In this document: positions 7,471 to 15,421 of the stretch, in pieces
How positions within the stretch are numbered: the first letter of the stretch is position 1
Layout of the letters: the number at the start of each line of letters is the position of its first letter
The notes under the pieces: model-generated
Databases searched by the model: none
What the model saw: only the letters and a program-made list of their open reading frames with translations
Told to the model about the DNA's origin: nothing
Source of the DNA: a virus
Direction: 5' to 3' (one strand)
IMG/VR virus record: IMGVR_UViG_3300017990_001008
Span: 1 to 35,261 of that record
DNA: 35,261 bases
Made by a program: the position numbers and the translations under genes

Positions 7471-8031
7471 TCATTTACGATGTCCTTTATATAACGCAAA
7501 TGTGATGTAATGATGTAAAACGACATGCATTGATTCAACAACAGGTGTGGATTCCGCAGGAACATTGATACAAAAATCACACTCACGAAGCATAGCGCCA
7601 CCATCGAAACCTGTTAACGCGATTGTTGTCCCGCCGTTGTCTTTTACATAATTGATTGCCTTCATAAGATTTTGTGACCATTTTCCTGCTTTATCAGTTC
7701 CTTTTCCGCCATGTACTGATAACGTAATAAGGATGTCGCCTCGATTATAAAAGCGTTCTAATTGTTCAATGTATAGTTCTTCCCAACCATCATCATTAAT
7801 AAGTGCTGTCATTAAAGACGCATTTTCTACTAAACTGATTGCTTTAATTTCTGCCATTTTACATAAATCAGCTGCCATGTGAGAAGCTGTTCCAGCACTA
7901 CCACCATTACCGGCAATAAAAACTTGTCTTCCTGCTTCACGTGCTTTTTCTAATACTTTTACAACGTCATGTATCGACCTATCATGGTCCAGTTTTTCTG
8001 CCATTTCGGCAATATCTTCAAAATACGACAT
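7471..8031 (-). CDS. Sedoheptulose-7-phosphate isomerase, GmhA-like (SIS domain)
   Basis: 186 aa from ATG 8031 (ribosome site AAGGAG), close to the usual ~190. The SIS signature FIAGNGGSAGTASHMAADL is at about residues 40-58 and LSVHGGKGTDK near 108 forms the second phosphate loop. GmhA converts sedoheptulose 7-phosphate to D-glycero-D-manno-heptose 7-phosphate, the first committed step of nucleotide-heptose synthesis. An HddA-like kinase (10819-11820) and HddC-like transferase (4744-5427) are encoded on the same strand. The gene lies 10 bases before the HAD phosphatase. Confidence 0.83.
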   Translation of the reverse strand: MSYFEDIAEMAEKLDHDRSIHDVVKVLEKAREAGRQVFIAGNGGSAGTASHMAADLCKMAEIKAISLVENASLMTALINDDGWEELYIEQLERFYNRGDILITLSVHGGKGTDKAGKWSQNLMKAINYVKDNGGTTIALTGFDGGAMLRECDFCINVPAESTPVVESMHVVLHHYITFALYKGHRK

Positions 8032-8155
8032 AGTTTGTTTTCTCCTTATAATATATTTTTCCTGCTGTTTTGTAACAAAATAGGCAATAATGGTGTATTT
8101 CACCATCAATTTCCCATGTTACTGTTGCTAGTGCTTTACAATTATCACATCTCAT
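8018..8155 (-). CDS. 45-aa zinc-ribbon microprotein
   Basis: Starts at ATG 8155, MRCDNCKALATVTWEIDGEI, with CDNC and CLFC forming one zinc site, then a basic tail. A longer in-frame extension to 8278 runs into the tRNA and into another small gene, so I reject it. Start and stop overlap both neighbours. The pattern (CxxC, about 20 residues, CxxC) is that of a rubredoxin-like ribbon; function unknown. Confidence 0.6.
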   Translation of the reverse strand: MRCDNCKALATVTWEIDGEIHHYCLFCYKTAGKIYYKEKTNYVVF

Positions 8156-8271
8156 TGTTTCAACCCGAATAAAACAGCAATCCATAACCATAGGATTGAT
8201 ATTTTTTTCTTTGTTAGACAAACAAGAAATACTAAGGCAATTACAAACGATAACAATCGCATGTGTTTCAT
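8152..8271 (-). CDS. 39-aa membrane microprotein starting right after a tRNA
   Basis: MKHMRLLSFVIALVFLVCLT, a basic KKK turn, then SILWLWIAVLFG: two short transmembrane segments. ATG 8271 is only two bases beyond the 3' end of tRNA-Gly (8274), so cutting out the tRNA would leave a virtually leaderless message. Its TGA overlaps the ATG of the zinc microprotein. The gene fills a gap that otherwise holds nothing. Confidence 0.55.
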   Translation of the reverse strand: MKHMRLLSFVIALVFLVCLTKKKISILWLWIAVLFGLKQ

Positions 8272-8273
8272 GA

Positions 8274-8344
8274 TGCAAGAGGAGGGAGTTGAACCCCCGA
8301 ATTATCCTTGGAAGGGATAAAGTTTGCCGTTAACTTACTCTTGC
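8274..8344 (-). tRNA. tRNA-Gly(UCC)
   Basis: Read on the minus strand the whole cloverleaf is present: acceptor GCAAGAG/CTCTTGC, D arm AGTT-AACGGCA-AACT with G18-G19, anticodon arm TATCC-CTTCCAA-GGATA with anticodon TCC, 4-base variable loop, and T arm GGGGG-TTCAACT-CCCTC with one G-U pair. Position 73 is A and no CCA is encoded. The anticodon reads GGA/GGG glycine codons. It is embedded between protein genes; a BHB element (8345-8421) abuts its 5' end and a small membrane gene starts two bases after its 3' end. Confidence 0.9.
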
Positions 8345-8421
8345 TGAGTTTGTGGGGCAGGGGCGATTAATCCGATGAGCGAAGGATACTTGCGAAAACG
8401 GAACCCTGCCTTTCCACCTCA
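8345..8421 (-). ncRNA. BHB-flanked excisable RNA, element 2
   Basis: Minus strand: outer helix TGAG/CTCA, 4-bp central helix GTGG/CCAC, one 3-nt AAA bulge on each strand just 3' of the central helix, then inner helix GGCAGGG/CCCTGCC. This is the canonical substrate of archaeal tRNA-splicing endonuclease. Cuts after the second bulge base would release 8350-8411 (62 nt). The insert folds further, with GCAAG-UAUC-CUUCGC inside a TCCG/CGGA stem. The TGA of the 33-aa gene is in the outer helix, and the 3' outer strand touches tRNA-Gly. Geometry is seen directly; splicing is inferred. Confidence 0.78.
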
Positions 8422-8520
8422 ACCAAAGTTATATCCATGACATAGGATATGATACTCAAGGGAATTCTCCCTTTCTGCATCCTCTATAGCTTCTTTTTCT
8501 AATTCCTCTTTATGATTCAT
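8419..8520 (-). CDS. 33-aa acidic microprotein between two BHB elements
   Basis: MNHKEELEKEAIEDAERENS then LEYHILCHGYNFG. ATG 8520 follows GAGGAAAAA, and the TGA lies in the outer helix of BHB element 2. It occupies exactly the space between the two excisable RNAs. Highly charged N-terminal helix; no family recognised. If both elements are removed the ORF itself is unchanged. Confidence 0.5.
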   Translation of the reverse strand: MNHKEELEKEAIEDAERENSLEYHILCHGYNFG

Positions 8521-8529
8521 TTTTTCCTC

Positions 8530-8614
8530 GAGTTTGTGGGATAGGAAACAAAATTATATGATGGAGTAGACTGGTGATGCCTGAGTACAACTTTTTTTCC
8601 TATCTTTCCACCTC
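8530..8614 (-). ncRNA. BHB-flanked excisable RNA, element 1, overlapping the ThyX stop
   Basis: Minus strand: outer helix GAG/CTC, central helix GTGG/CCAC, AAA bulge 3' of the central helix on both strands, then a perfect 9-bp inner helix GATAGGAAA/TTTCCTATC. Compared with element 2, central helix and bulges are identical but the inner helix is wholly different and still paired, which is compensatory change. The predicted insert is 8534-8605 (72 nt), continuing as an imperfect AAAAGUUGUA/UAUAAUUUU helix. The ThyX TAG codon falls inside the insert, three bases after the cut. Confidence 0.8.
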
Positions 8615-9244
8615 ACAATATTTTTTGTACAAATCATCGAATATGGTCGGAAAACATGCATGACATAATTTGAGCATTTGTATTGCCATTTCTCGTATTT
8701 CCCATTGTGCGTCTGGAGCACATCGTAATGTAAAGAAATGAAGTAATTCTCGAGCATTCATAGTGATTAAAATGTGTGTAAAATATCCTGGTGGTAAAAG
8801 GTAGCGAGCATCTTCCATAGGAACGCCTTCTTCAATCATAATATTGTAATTTTCGTAAGCCTTCTCAATCATTATTTCATACAAACCGACCAATTTATTG
8901 TTTCCATACGTTTGTTGACTTATTTTTTCAATGGATGGTGGTCGCACATAATCAGCAGGACGTGGTTTGGCATGTCGGTTACTCATTTGAAGATATGATG
9001 CTATCCGGTGTCGAACTAATTGATGTGTCAAACAGCGTGATATTTCCGATACATGAAATGTAAATTTGATGTGTTCAAATACTCCTGTGTGTCCCCAACT
9101 TATGAGGTCACGGCACATATCATCAACGGATTTGTTTTTGCTTGTCCATATAATTTGTTTTTCGTTGCTTCGTGTTCCATGAGCAAGTGATATGAGTGGC
9201 TCATAGAACGAAGGTGCTGTCTTGTCTAAAAGTGATACTTCCAT
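8600..9244 (-). CDS. thyX: Flavin-dependent thymidylate synthase
   Basis: 214 aa, normal ThyX length. The signature RHRIASYLQMSNR (R-H-R-x2-S-x5-S-x-R, near residues 78-90) is diagnostic. ThyX makes dTMP from dUMP with FAD, NADPH and methylenetetrahydrofolate. With the dCMP deaminase at 23518-24012 it gives a dCMP-to-dTMP route. The start overlaps the preceding stop (TAATG) after a GGAGGAAG site. The last codons GAG GTG GAA AGA TAG are also the 5' strand of BHB element 1; splicing would replace the last residue and stop (ER) by ETRGKNES before a new stop. Confidence 0.95.
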   Translation of the reverse strand: MEVSLLDKTAPSFYEPLISLAHGTRSNEKQIIWTSKNKSVDDMCRDLISWGHTGVFEHIKFTFHVSEISRCLTHQLVRHRIASYLQMSNRHAKPRPADYVRPPSIEKISQQTYGNNKLVGLYEIMIEKAYENYNIMIEEGVPMEDARYLLPPGYFTHILITMNARELLHFFTLRCAPDAQWEIREMAIQMLKLCHACFPTIFDDLYKKYCEVER

Positions 9245-9441
9245 TAATCTTCCTCCAAAATAGGTGTATATGGATTTCCATAGTTTTCAAATAAATAGGA
9301 TATTTTATCTTTTAATTCCCTTACACAATCATCGCACAAATCCCAATAATAATCATTATTATGATTTTTATAAAATCTAATGTATGTCTTGTTAGGAACA
9401 CGTATTCGTTTATGACAATGGTCACAACATATAAATTCCAT
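9244..9441 (-). CDS. Zinc-ribbon small protein, 65 aa
   Basis: MEFICCDHCHKRIRVPNKTY, then a CDDC knuckle near residue 38. CDHC and CDDC give a four-cysteine zinc site. I choose ATG 9441, which overlaps the methyltransferase stop (TAATG), in preference to an in-frame GTG nine bases upstream. The acidic C-terminus carries the ribosome site for ThyX. No specific family. Confidence 0.65.
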   Translation of the reverse strand: MEFICCDHCHKRIRVPNKTYIRFYKNHNNDYYWDLCDDCVRELKDKISYLFENYGNPYTPILEED

Positions 9442-10817
9442 TAAAACCACTTGTTTAATCCTTCTTTTTTTGTTTTTTCTTGTGTTTTAGGTAAATCTTT
9501 TTGATTAGGTTCCGATTGTGTTTCAGGTTCATGTTTCTTTTTTCTAAACCACCAATCTAAAGGTTTTGTTTTACCAATTTGCGTTTCATGTTTATTGATA
9601 CCTTTACGGAAAATCCAAATCGGTTCAATTGATAATTTTTCCTGTTTCATATGAGGTCGTGCCGACATAACGAATCCTGTATAGCCAAGATAATAACAAT
9701 CATCAAACGTCATGAAATCGCGAACCATATCATCACATAATGGTTGACGTTTTGATTTGATGATTGGGTCCATAATATTGATACATGAATATCCACCATG
9801 TTTGATTGTAGGCCAAGTCATTTTATTAACTTTGAAAAGAAAATCATATTTCCATGCATCAAATTCCTGATACCGATTCCATGACTGTTCCTCAACGTTT
9901 TTTGAATTCGTACCATATTTTTCGGTGCAGAAATAAGGTGGAGATGTAAAATAAACATCGAATGTATCCTTGTATAGAGACCAATCAACATCCTCCGCAG
10001 GTTTACGCCATATTTTTACGGTTTTTGCGCCGTGTACTTCAAAATAATCTTCTTCCTCGATTAGTTCAGGTGTTTTTCCTGACAAAAATTTATCATAATC
10101 AAGGCATTGTTTTTTGTATAATCCAAATGATACATCGTTTGGGTCGCAACCAACATATAATTTCGTGTGAGGCGTTCCATAAAAACCTGCAAGACGGTCA
10201 CCCCAACCACATGATGTGTCAAGGATATTATCTGCACCGTACATTTCATAAATCGTTTTAGCGGCGTTTGGTTTGAATTGAGCCGCCGTGTATGTACCTA
10301 ATTTAAAAGAAAGTCGAAATGATTCTTCATCTACAGGATTGTCGCCCATGATATCACGCCAAAATAACCAATTCATTGTTTCTAACTTCTTTTGGTCTTG
10401 CCATATTTCAAGTGGTGCCATCATTGATACGCTACCACATGCCATACGATTTTCTTGGTGATAATAATCACTCACACGATTGAATTGTGTTCCTGTGTTA
10501 ATAAGACCGAGTTCATATTCTTCTCCTGTAAATTCATGTTCAGGATATCCTCGAATATCACCCGATTCTTTCTTTTGGAATGATTCGATACATGAAAACG
10601 AATGTAAATTATGAAATCGTTTTTCGACATCCTTTTTTGTAATAACTTTTAAAGGAAATGGAATATGTTCATTGACAATGTAATCAGCTAACGCTTTACG
10701 AATATCATCTTTTTCATATTTTGAGGTAAATTCTTTCCATTCGGGCATTTCAAACGTAGGCAAACCTCGATAATCACCGTGTGCCCGTAATATATCTTTT
10801 ATTTCATCATGTAACAT
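9441..10817 (-). CDS. SAM-dependent DNA methyltransferase (amino-MTase type, TSPPYF)
   Basis: 458 aa. Motif I for SAM is ILDTSCGWGDRLAGFYG near residue 200, followed by an acidic turn (VGCDPND). The catalytic motif IV is DVYFTSPPYF near residue 292; (D/N/S)PPY is the site of N6-adenine or N4-cytosine methylation. About 150 N-terminal residues precede motif I and a basic lysine-rich tail ends the protein. No endonuclease partner is visible nearby, so self-modification or regulation is likelier than a complete restriction system. The target base and site are unknown. One base separates it from the kinase stop. Confidence 0.75.
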   Translation of the reverse strand: MLHDEIKDILRAHGDYRGLPTFEMPEWKEFTSKYEKDDIRKALADYIVNEHIPFPLKVITKKDVEKRFHNLHSFSCIESFQKKESGDIRGYPEHEFTGEEYELGLINTGTQFNRVSDYYHQENRMACGSVSMMAPLEIWQDQKKLETMNWLFWRDIMGDNPVDEESFRLSFKLGTYTAAQFKPNAAKTIYEMYGADNILDTSCGWGDRLAGFYGTPHTKLYVGCDPNDVSFGLYKKQCLDYDKFLSGKTPELIEEEDYFEVHGAKTVKIWRKPAEDVDWSLYKDTFDVYFTSPPYFCTEKYGTNSKNVEEQSWNRYQEFDAWKYDFLFKVNKMTWPTIKHGGYSCINIMDPIIKSKRQPLCDDMVRDFMTFDDCYYLGYTGFVMSARPHMKQEKLSIEPIWIFRKGINKHETQIGKTKPLDWWFRKKKHEPETQSEPNQKDLPKTQEKTKKEGLNKWF

Positions 10818-10818
10818 T

Positions 10819-11820
10819 CTAATCCTCCATCAATATCACTCCTTTCCTATCAAATTTGAAAGGCATACGTTTCAATCCTTTCTTTTCCATAGCACTAACA
10901 AAATCCCAGGATTTTTTATCTTCTTCAGGATGATAAAACATAAAGAATCCTGCACCTTGCGTAGCTGCTCCCATTATTTTTCCACCCAATGCACCATATT
11001 CCATTGCCGTTTCATAACATTCATCAATGAATGGTGTTGTAGCGTCTGGTGCATACGATATTTTTGTTTTCCAATGTTCGTTAAGCAACATCCCAAATTT
11101 ATCAATTTCGAAATTATCAAAAGCTTGTTTTGTCAATTCACCGATTCTTTTGATGCTGTGCATCTTTTCGGTCATATCCATATCTTTTTGTTTTAATTTG
11201 ATATCCTGGTTCGCTAATGCATCGGCGGCTCGAATTTTTCGTTTTTCACCTGTAAAAAATATGTATATCTTTTTTTCTAACTCACGCATCAATAAATCTT
11301 CATCCTGTAATGGTGTAATTGATACTTTACCATCAGGATGAAATGTATACGCTTTAAGAGAACCTTCAGCGCAAGCATATTTATCCTGTTTGCCTTCATG
11401 CTCCTTCATAATATCCAATTCAATATGACAGGCATCTTGAGCAAGTGTTCTTTTACTTGGGTTTAGGTAGTTAAAATGATATAACGTATTGAGTAAAGCA
11501 ATCAAAAAAGCGCCTGAAGAACCAAGGCCTGTTCCTGAAGGAACATCAGCCAATGACGTTATTTCTATTCCTTTTTGTATGTTGAGATATTTGAGCGCTT
11601 CTTTAATCAATGGGTGTTGTATATCATCAATTTCTTCAGCAATTTCTATTTTAGAGTATTTTAATGAATAATTATGCCAAAATTGATGGTTCGCACCGAC
11701 ATATATGTATTTGTCAATTGCTCCTGATATTAAAAAACCACCATATTTTTCATAATATGACGGCAAATCCGTTCCTCCACCTCCTAACGTTATACGCAGA
11801 GGTGCCCGTGATATTATCAT
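10819..11820 (-). CDS. GHMP kinase, D-glycero-D-manno-heptose 7-phosphate 1-kinase-like (HddA)
   Basis: 333 aa, typical. It starts MIISRAPLRITLGGGGTDLP, the HddA/fucokinase-type GHMP start. DVPSGTGLGSSGA near residue 95 is the ATP loop and GGKIMGAATQGAG near 280 the third GHMP motif. It would phosphorylate the anomeric carbon of heptose 7-phosphate with ATP. GGTGAGGAAAAAAG before ATG 11820 is a strong ribosome site. GmhA-like, HAD and HddC-like proteins encoded downstream make heptose the most economical substrate; fucose- or mannose-type sugars remain possible. Confidence 0.82.
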   Translation of the reverse strand: MIISRAPLRITLGGGGTDLPSYYEKYGGFLISGAIDKYIYVGANHQFWHNYSLKYSKIEIAEEIDDIQHPLIKEALKYLNIQKGIEITSLADVPSGTGLGSSGAFLIALLNTLYHFNYLNPSKRTLAQDACHIELDIMKEHEGKQDKYACAEGSLKAYTFHPDGKVSITPLQDEDLLMRELEKKIYIFFTGEKRKIRAADALANQDIKLKQKDMDMTEKMHSIKRIGELTKQAFDNFEIDKFGMLLNEHWKTKISYAPDATTPFIDECYETAMEYGALGGKIMGAATQGAGFFMFYHPEEDKKSWDFVSAMEKKGLKRMPFKFDRKGVILMED

Positions 11821-11834
11821 CTTTTTTCCTCACC

Positions 11835-12038
11835 TTATATTACAATATTGAATTCTTCCCTAATAATTTTTTTGTATGGAAATGATTTGTCCTTGTCAAA
11901 AGGAATGCCTGGATATTTATAATTCCAGGCAACCCATCGGATTTGTGTTTCTATGATTTCTTTCCTTTCCATTAATTCTTTCAATTTTTCTTTATATTCA
12001 TCTTTTTTATCCAGTATTCTCACCACCAACATTATCAT
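11835..12038 (-). CDS. Small charged helical protein, start uncertain
   Basis: The core LDKKDEYKEKLKELMERKEI is a charged helix, followed by WVAWNYKYPGIPFDKDKSFPYKK. Possible starts are ATG 12038 or 12032, or GTGs near 12026, all inside the end of AglB and without a ribosome site before them. A perfect GGTGGTGAG site lies instead six to eight bases before an in-frame CTG at 12014, which would give a 59-aa protein. The stop is 14 bases before the HddA start. No family recognised. Confidence 0.5.
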   Translation of the reverse strand: MIMLVVRILDKKDEYKEKLKELMERKEIIETQIRWVAWNYKYPGIPFDKDKSFPYKKIIREEFNIVI

Positions 12039-15000
12039 ACACAATATTGATTGTGTTATTGTTTGGTTTAAAGAATGCTTGTTGTTGATGCATTGTACAA
12101 TTGGTTGCTGATATCGTTATCTGATAATTGTCAGGAATAATATCTTCCCAATGGAATGTATTGTTGCCTGGTACGAGTTGTTCTGTAAATTCGTGATACA
12201 TGTATGTTGTACTTTTGATTGATAATGTAGCGTCATAGGTATAGTTTTGACAGGATAGGTTAGCGTATGTTTCATTGAAATACACGTTCATATCAATTGA
12301 TGATGTGTTGATGTGGAATTCGACAGGAGGTTCAGTTCGTGGTGTTTGACGCGTTGCTTCTTCATCAGTAACAGGTGTAACAGGTATCAATCCTGTTAGA
12401 TTATTATTACCAACGTATATCTGAAGACTTACATTACCGGCAGGAGCAAGAACAGAGAAATTACCGTTTTCGGTAACATCGTATGTTTTTGGAATATTAT
12501 ATTGGTCAAACACAACCACTTGTGTTCCATCATAACTTTGATTTTCATCACCAAGTTTCACCGTTCCGTTGATAGTCGCTCCTTCATAATATGTTAAAAT
12601 TGCAAGATATGGTGATGAATATGATAATGCCCAATGTTTCAAGAAATAACCAGGAATACGGTCACGTGGAATACTACCATCGCTGACTGGTTGTCCGATG
12701 TACGCTTTGTAAATCATTGTGTTGTAAAAACCATCTTTCCGTGACATTTTGGGTTCAAAATTTCTTCCTAACATTTCCGTTTCACTCATTTCTTCGATTT
12801 CCTCTAATGTAAATGAGTTTCCTGTGTTGGTGTCCGTATATGTAGTGATGTAATAATCATCTTCACCTGTTGAATATCCATGCGTTCCTCTATCAGCAAG
12901 GAATGGGAATACAGAGAAAATTTCGTACATATCACGATATTCAACACCATAATATTTGATATTGTATCCTGTTGTATCTTTGATATCCATATACATTTTT
13001 ACTATTTGTTCTTCAGTTAGGTTTTCAGTCATAATACGACAGCAATCATGATATTTTGCATTTTCATCTGATACATGCAATACTGTGTTACCCCATTCAG
13101 GCGCTGTTAATTGATTGTATGTGGGTGCTGATTTTGGGTTTTCGATGTAATTGATAACATCTTGTCCCGGATAAAATGATACGTTATATGTGTCAGTAAC
13201 ATTACCTTCAGCATCTTTGATTTCACGGGTTTCGTTATATGGAGGTAGGTATGTTCTGTAAACGTTTTTTACGTTTTCAGGCATGATATTATTTTCGATA
13301 GTTCCATCAGTACAACGAATAATCATAACACAAATTGCTTCACCTTCAGATTGTGCGATATGAAAATTAGCTGCCGGTTCGATACCCGACTGATAGTTAT
13401 CAGCAACAGCAGGATGTCCGCTCATAGCAGCTGTGTAAAACCCGTAATCCCACCATGCCATCAATGCAGGTCTGTCTTTTTCAAGTGGAATATCAGTGTC
13501 TTGATGTGATAACCAATTCAATCCTTCAGCCCAATAATATTGTTGTATAAGATTGTTTCCCCAAGCACCTGTAAATCCTTCACCGAATACTTCTTCATCC
13601 ATTTCAGGTGGGACGGCGGCGTCAAGCGCTAAAAAGGTATTTGGTACCACAAGTGCAAAAACAGTAACAGCGATAACGGTTATTTGTGCAACTTTCATTC
13701 CTTGCATTGTCCGTGCAAAACCTAATTGTTCGAAATTTGTTTTTAATTTCTTCAAATCAACTTTTTCAATCATCAGCATAATGAAATATGATGTAAACAA
13801 CACCATATATGGCACCAGTTCATTGAGAAAACGAGCCGCTATGGTGGTTAACCAGAAATTCGTTACAAATATACTGATGATTAAGACATGCTCAGGTTTG
13901 AATTTATCACGATACACTTGATAAAGAAATATAATAAATCCTGAAAGGCATAACCAATATAATGCAGGTCCAAACGACATCACGGTTGCACTTAATTGTG
14001 AGGTCGCCGCTTCACCAATCGTAAGTGATACTTGACTTCCATAAATACCTTCTCCAAATATAACATTTGCAAATCCTCGTAATACACCAGTCACTGGTAA
14101 AATACCAATCTGTATCATATATAAAAACGATAATCCAACTGCGCCAATACCTACTGTTATTGGTAATGTTATTAACCATGGGTAATTTATTCTCTTTAAA
14201 ATAAAGTAGTACAGTAAAATACCAAATGAAAATGCCATTGTTAAAAACGGATAATGAAATGTCCGATTAATCATTGCCATGTAAGGTAATGATATGATGA
14301 ATGCTGTCGCTAACATAATTGACACTTTTTTGCAAGGAACAAGGTCATATTTTGTGCGTAAGATATTGATGAATACGTAAATAGCAATAAATATACAAAA
14401 TATCAAAAATATCACTTGAGCCGCAACCCATGTCATTTGAATTGTAGCCATTACTGTACCCGCTGATATTGCATATAAATATCCGCGTTTATCTTTTGTT
14501 ATTAATGCTTTAATAAATAAATAAAACGTCAATGTAAACAACAAAAGCAAAAATGAATCATGGTCGAATAAAGAGAAACTTGAACCGTGTCCTGAACCAA
14601 TATGTATAGGAATCAATGCAACAAGAAAAGCGGCAAAAATACCAACCTTTCGACTGAATAGTTCCTTTCCTATACCATATACAGGAAAAACAAGCAATGC
14701 ACCATAAATTGCCGGCAAGAATAACATACACCAACCCAATGCATCAAGCACCGGCATTCCTGATATTGTATTAACAAACAATGCCGAACCGACCGCAATC
14801 ATATTAAAAACAGGCGGACGAGAACCTTTATCACCAACAGGATAATTTAGTAACGGGTCTTCATCAACCACATAGGGATAATATCCTTTTTGAATCGTTT
14901 CTTCACATGTTCTCATGTTATAATAAGGGTCAGGTCCCGATAAAAAGAAACGAGTACCTAACGTATCACCATCTTCATTATATGCACCGCCTGATGTGTA

Positions 15001-15165
15001 GTTGAAATAACTGTTCATGAAAAGAACCAAAAACATGATACCTATAAGAGTAATAGCGGTGATTGTTCTCTTTGAAGGTAATGTTTTTTTGATTGGTTCT
15101 TGAATTTTAGCTGGTTGTTTAACAACAGCCTTCTTTTGTTTTTGTTTCACTCTCTTTCGAGTCAT
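12007..15165 (-). CDS. aglB: Oligosaccharyltransferase, AglB/STT3 family
   Basis: 1052 aa from ATG 15165 (site GGAGGAAAG); the longer frame overlaps the upstream gene. After a basic cytoplasmic tail come about a dozen transmembrane segments (residues ~45-500), then a soluble outer domain. Visible family motifs: GPDPYYNMR near residue 78, DHDSF near 200, TIGE near 383 (the archaeal TIxE loop) and the catalytic-domain WWDYG near 570. A beta-sandwich-like C-terminus (NGTVKLG, NFSVLAPAGNVSLQIYV) follows. AglB transfers a lipid-linked glycan to Asn-x-Ser/Thr outside the membrane. The protein has many N-x-S/T sites of its own. A full-length copy in a mobile element is unusual. Confidence 0.93.
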   Translation of the reverse strand: MTRKRVKQKQKKAVVKQPAKIQEPIKKTLPSKRTITAITLIGIMFLVLFMNSYFNYTSGGAYNEDGDTLGTRFFLSGPDPYYNMRTCEETIQKGYYPYVVDEDPLLNYPVGDKGSRPPVFNMIAVGSALFVNTISGMPVLDALGWCMLFLPAIYGALLVFPVYGIGKELFSRKVGIFAAFLVALIPIHIGSGHGSSFSLFDHDSFLLLLFTLTFYLFIKALITKDKRGYLYAISAGTVMATIQMTWVAAQVIFLIFCIFIAIYVFINILRTKYDLVPCKKVSIMLATAFIISLPYMAMINRTFHYPFLTMAFSFGILLYYFILKRINYPWLITLPITVGIGAVGLSFLYMIQIGILPVTGVLRGFANVIFGEGIYGSQVSLTIGEAATSQLSATVMSFGPALYWLCLSGFIIFLYQVYRDKFKPEHVLIISIFVTNFWLTTIAARFLNELVPYMVLFTSYFIMLMIEKVDLKKLKTNFEQLGFARTMQGMKVAQITVIAVTVFALVVPNTFLALDAAVPPEMDEEVFGEGFTGAWGNNLIQQYYWAEGLNWLSHQDTDIPLEKDRPALMAWWDYGFYTAAMSGHPAVADNYQSGIEPAANFHIAQSEGEAICVMIIRCTDGTIENNIMPENVKNVYRTYLPPYNETREIKDAEGNVTDTYNVSFYPGQDVINYIENPKSAPTYNQLTAPEWGNTVLHVSDENAKYHDCCRIMTENLTEEQIVKMYMDIKDTTGYNIKYYGVEYRDMYEIFSVFPFLADRGTHGYSTGEDDYYITTYTDTNTGNSFTLEEIEEMSETEMLGRNFEPKMSRKDGFYNTMIYKAYIGQPVSDGSIPRDRIPGYFLKHWALSYSSPYLAILTYYEGATINGTVKLGDENQSYDGTQVVVFDQYNIPKTYDVTENGNFSVLAPAGNVSLQIYVGNNNLTGLIPVTPVTDEEATRQTPRTEPPVEFHINTSSIDMNVYFNETYANLSCQNYTYDATLSIKSTTYMYHEFTEQLVPGNNTFHWEDIIPDNYQITISATNCTMHQQQAFFKPNNNTINIVYDNVGGENTG

Positions 15166-15421
15166 TTTTACTTTCCTCCAACAATTTTTGATGTTCCCAA
15201 AACCGTTTGATATAATCTTCAAACCATATCGGATAAAACTGTATGATAACGAAACCAATTATGGTTAATCCTATCAATCCTCCAACAATAGGTCCGTATA
15301 TTGATTGTGTAAACAAACACGGTATCACAAGACATGCAATGAATAACATGCTGAATACAATACTATAGAATATCAACCTCACTTTTGTTCCATTATCCAT
15401 TAATTTTTCTTCTTCCATCAT
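15119..15421 (-). CDS. Small membrane protein next to AglB
   Basis: 100 aa with two transmembrane segments (LIFYSIVFSMLFIACLVIP and PIVGGLIGLTIIGFVIIQF) and a charged Ser/Glu/Lys-rich tail ending KTKEGCC. The ATG overlaps the XPF stop (ATGATGG), and the last 47 bases overlap the start of AglB in another frame, so the two are probably co-translated. It could be an accessory to the transferase by position. No family is recognised. Confidence 0.65.
   Translation of the reverse strand: MMEEEKLMDNGTKVRLIFYSIVFSMLFIACLVIPCLFTQSIYGPIVGGLIGLTIIGFVIIQFYPIWFEDYIKRFWEHQKLLEESKNDSKESETKTKEGCC

Noticed and set aside
7461-7604. Upstream extension of the HAD phosphatase
   Set aside because: Overlaps the isomerase gene; ATG 7460 has a good ribosome site and leaves a normal HAD protein.
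8156-8278. Extension of the zinc microprotein to 8278
   Set aside because: Would overlap the tRNA 3' end, and another reading frame there gives a coupled membrane microprotein.
8365-8400. Hammerhead-like core on the plus strand (CCGATGAGC ... GCGAAAACGG)
   Set aside because: The essential U4 is replaced by C, no stem I partner or cleavage triplet fits, and the stretch is fully explained by the minus-strand BHB element 2.
15166-15258. Upstream extension of AglB
   Set aside because: Lies wholly inside the upstream membrane protein gene; ATG 15165 has a strong ribosome site and gives the usual basic cytoplasmic start.
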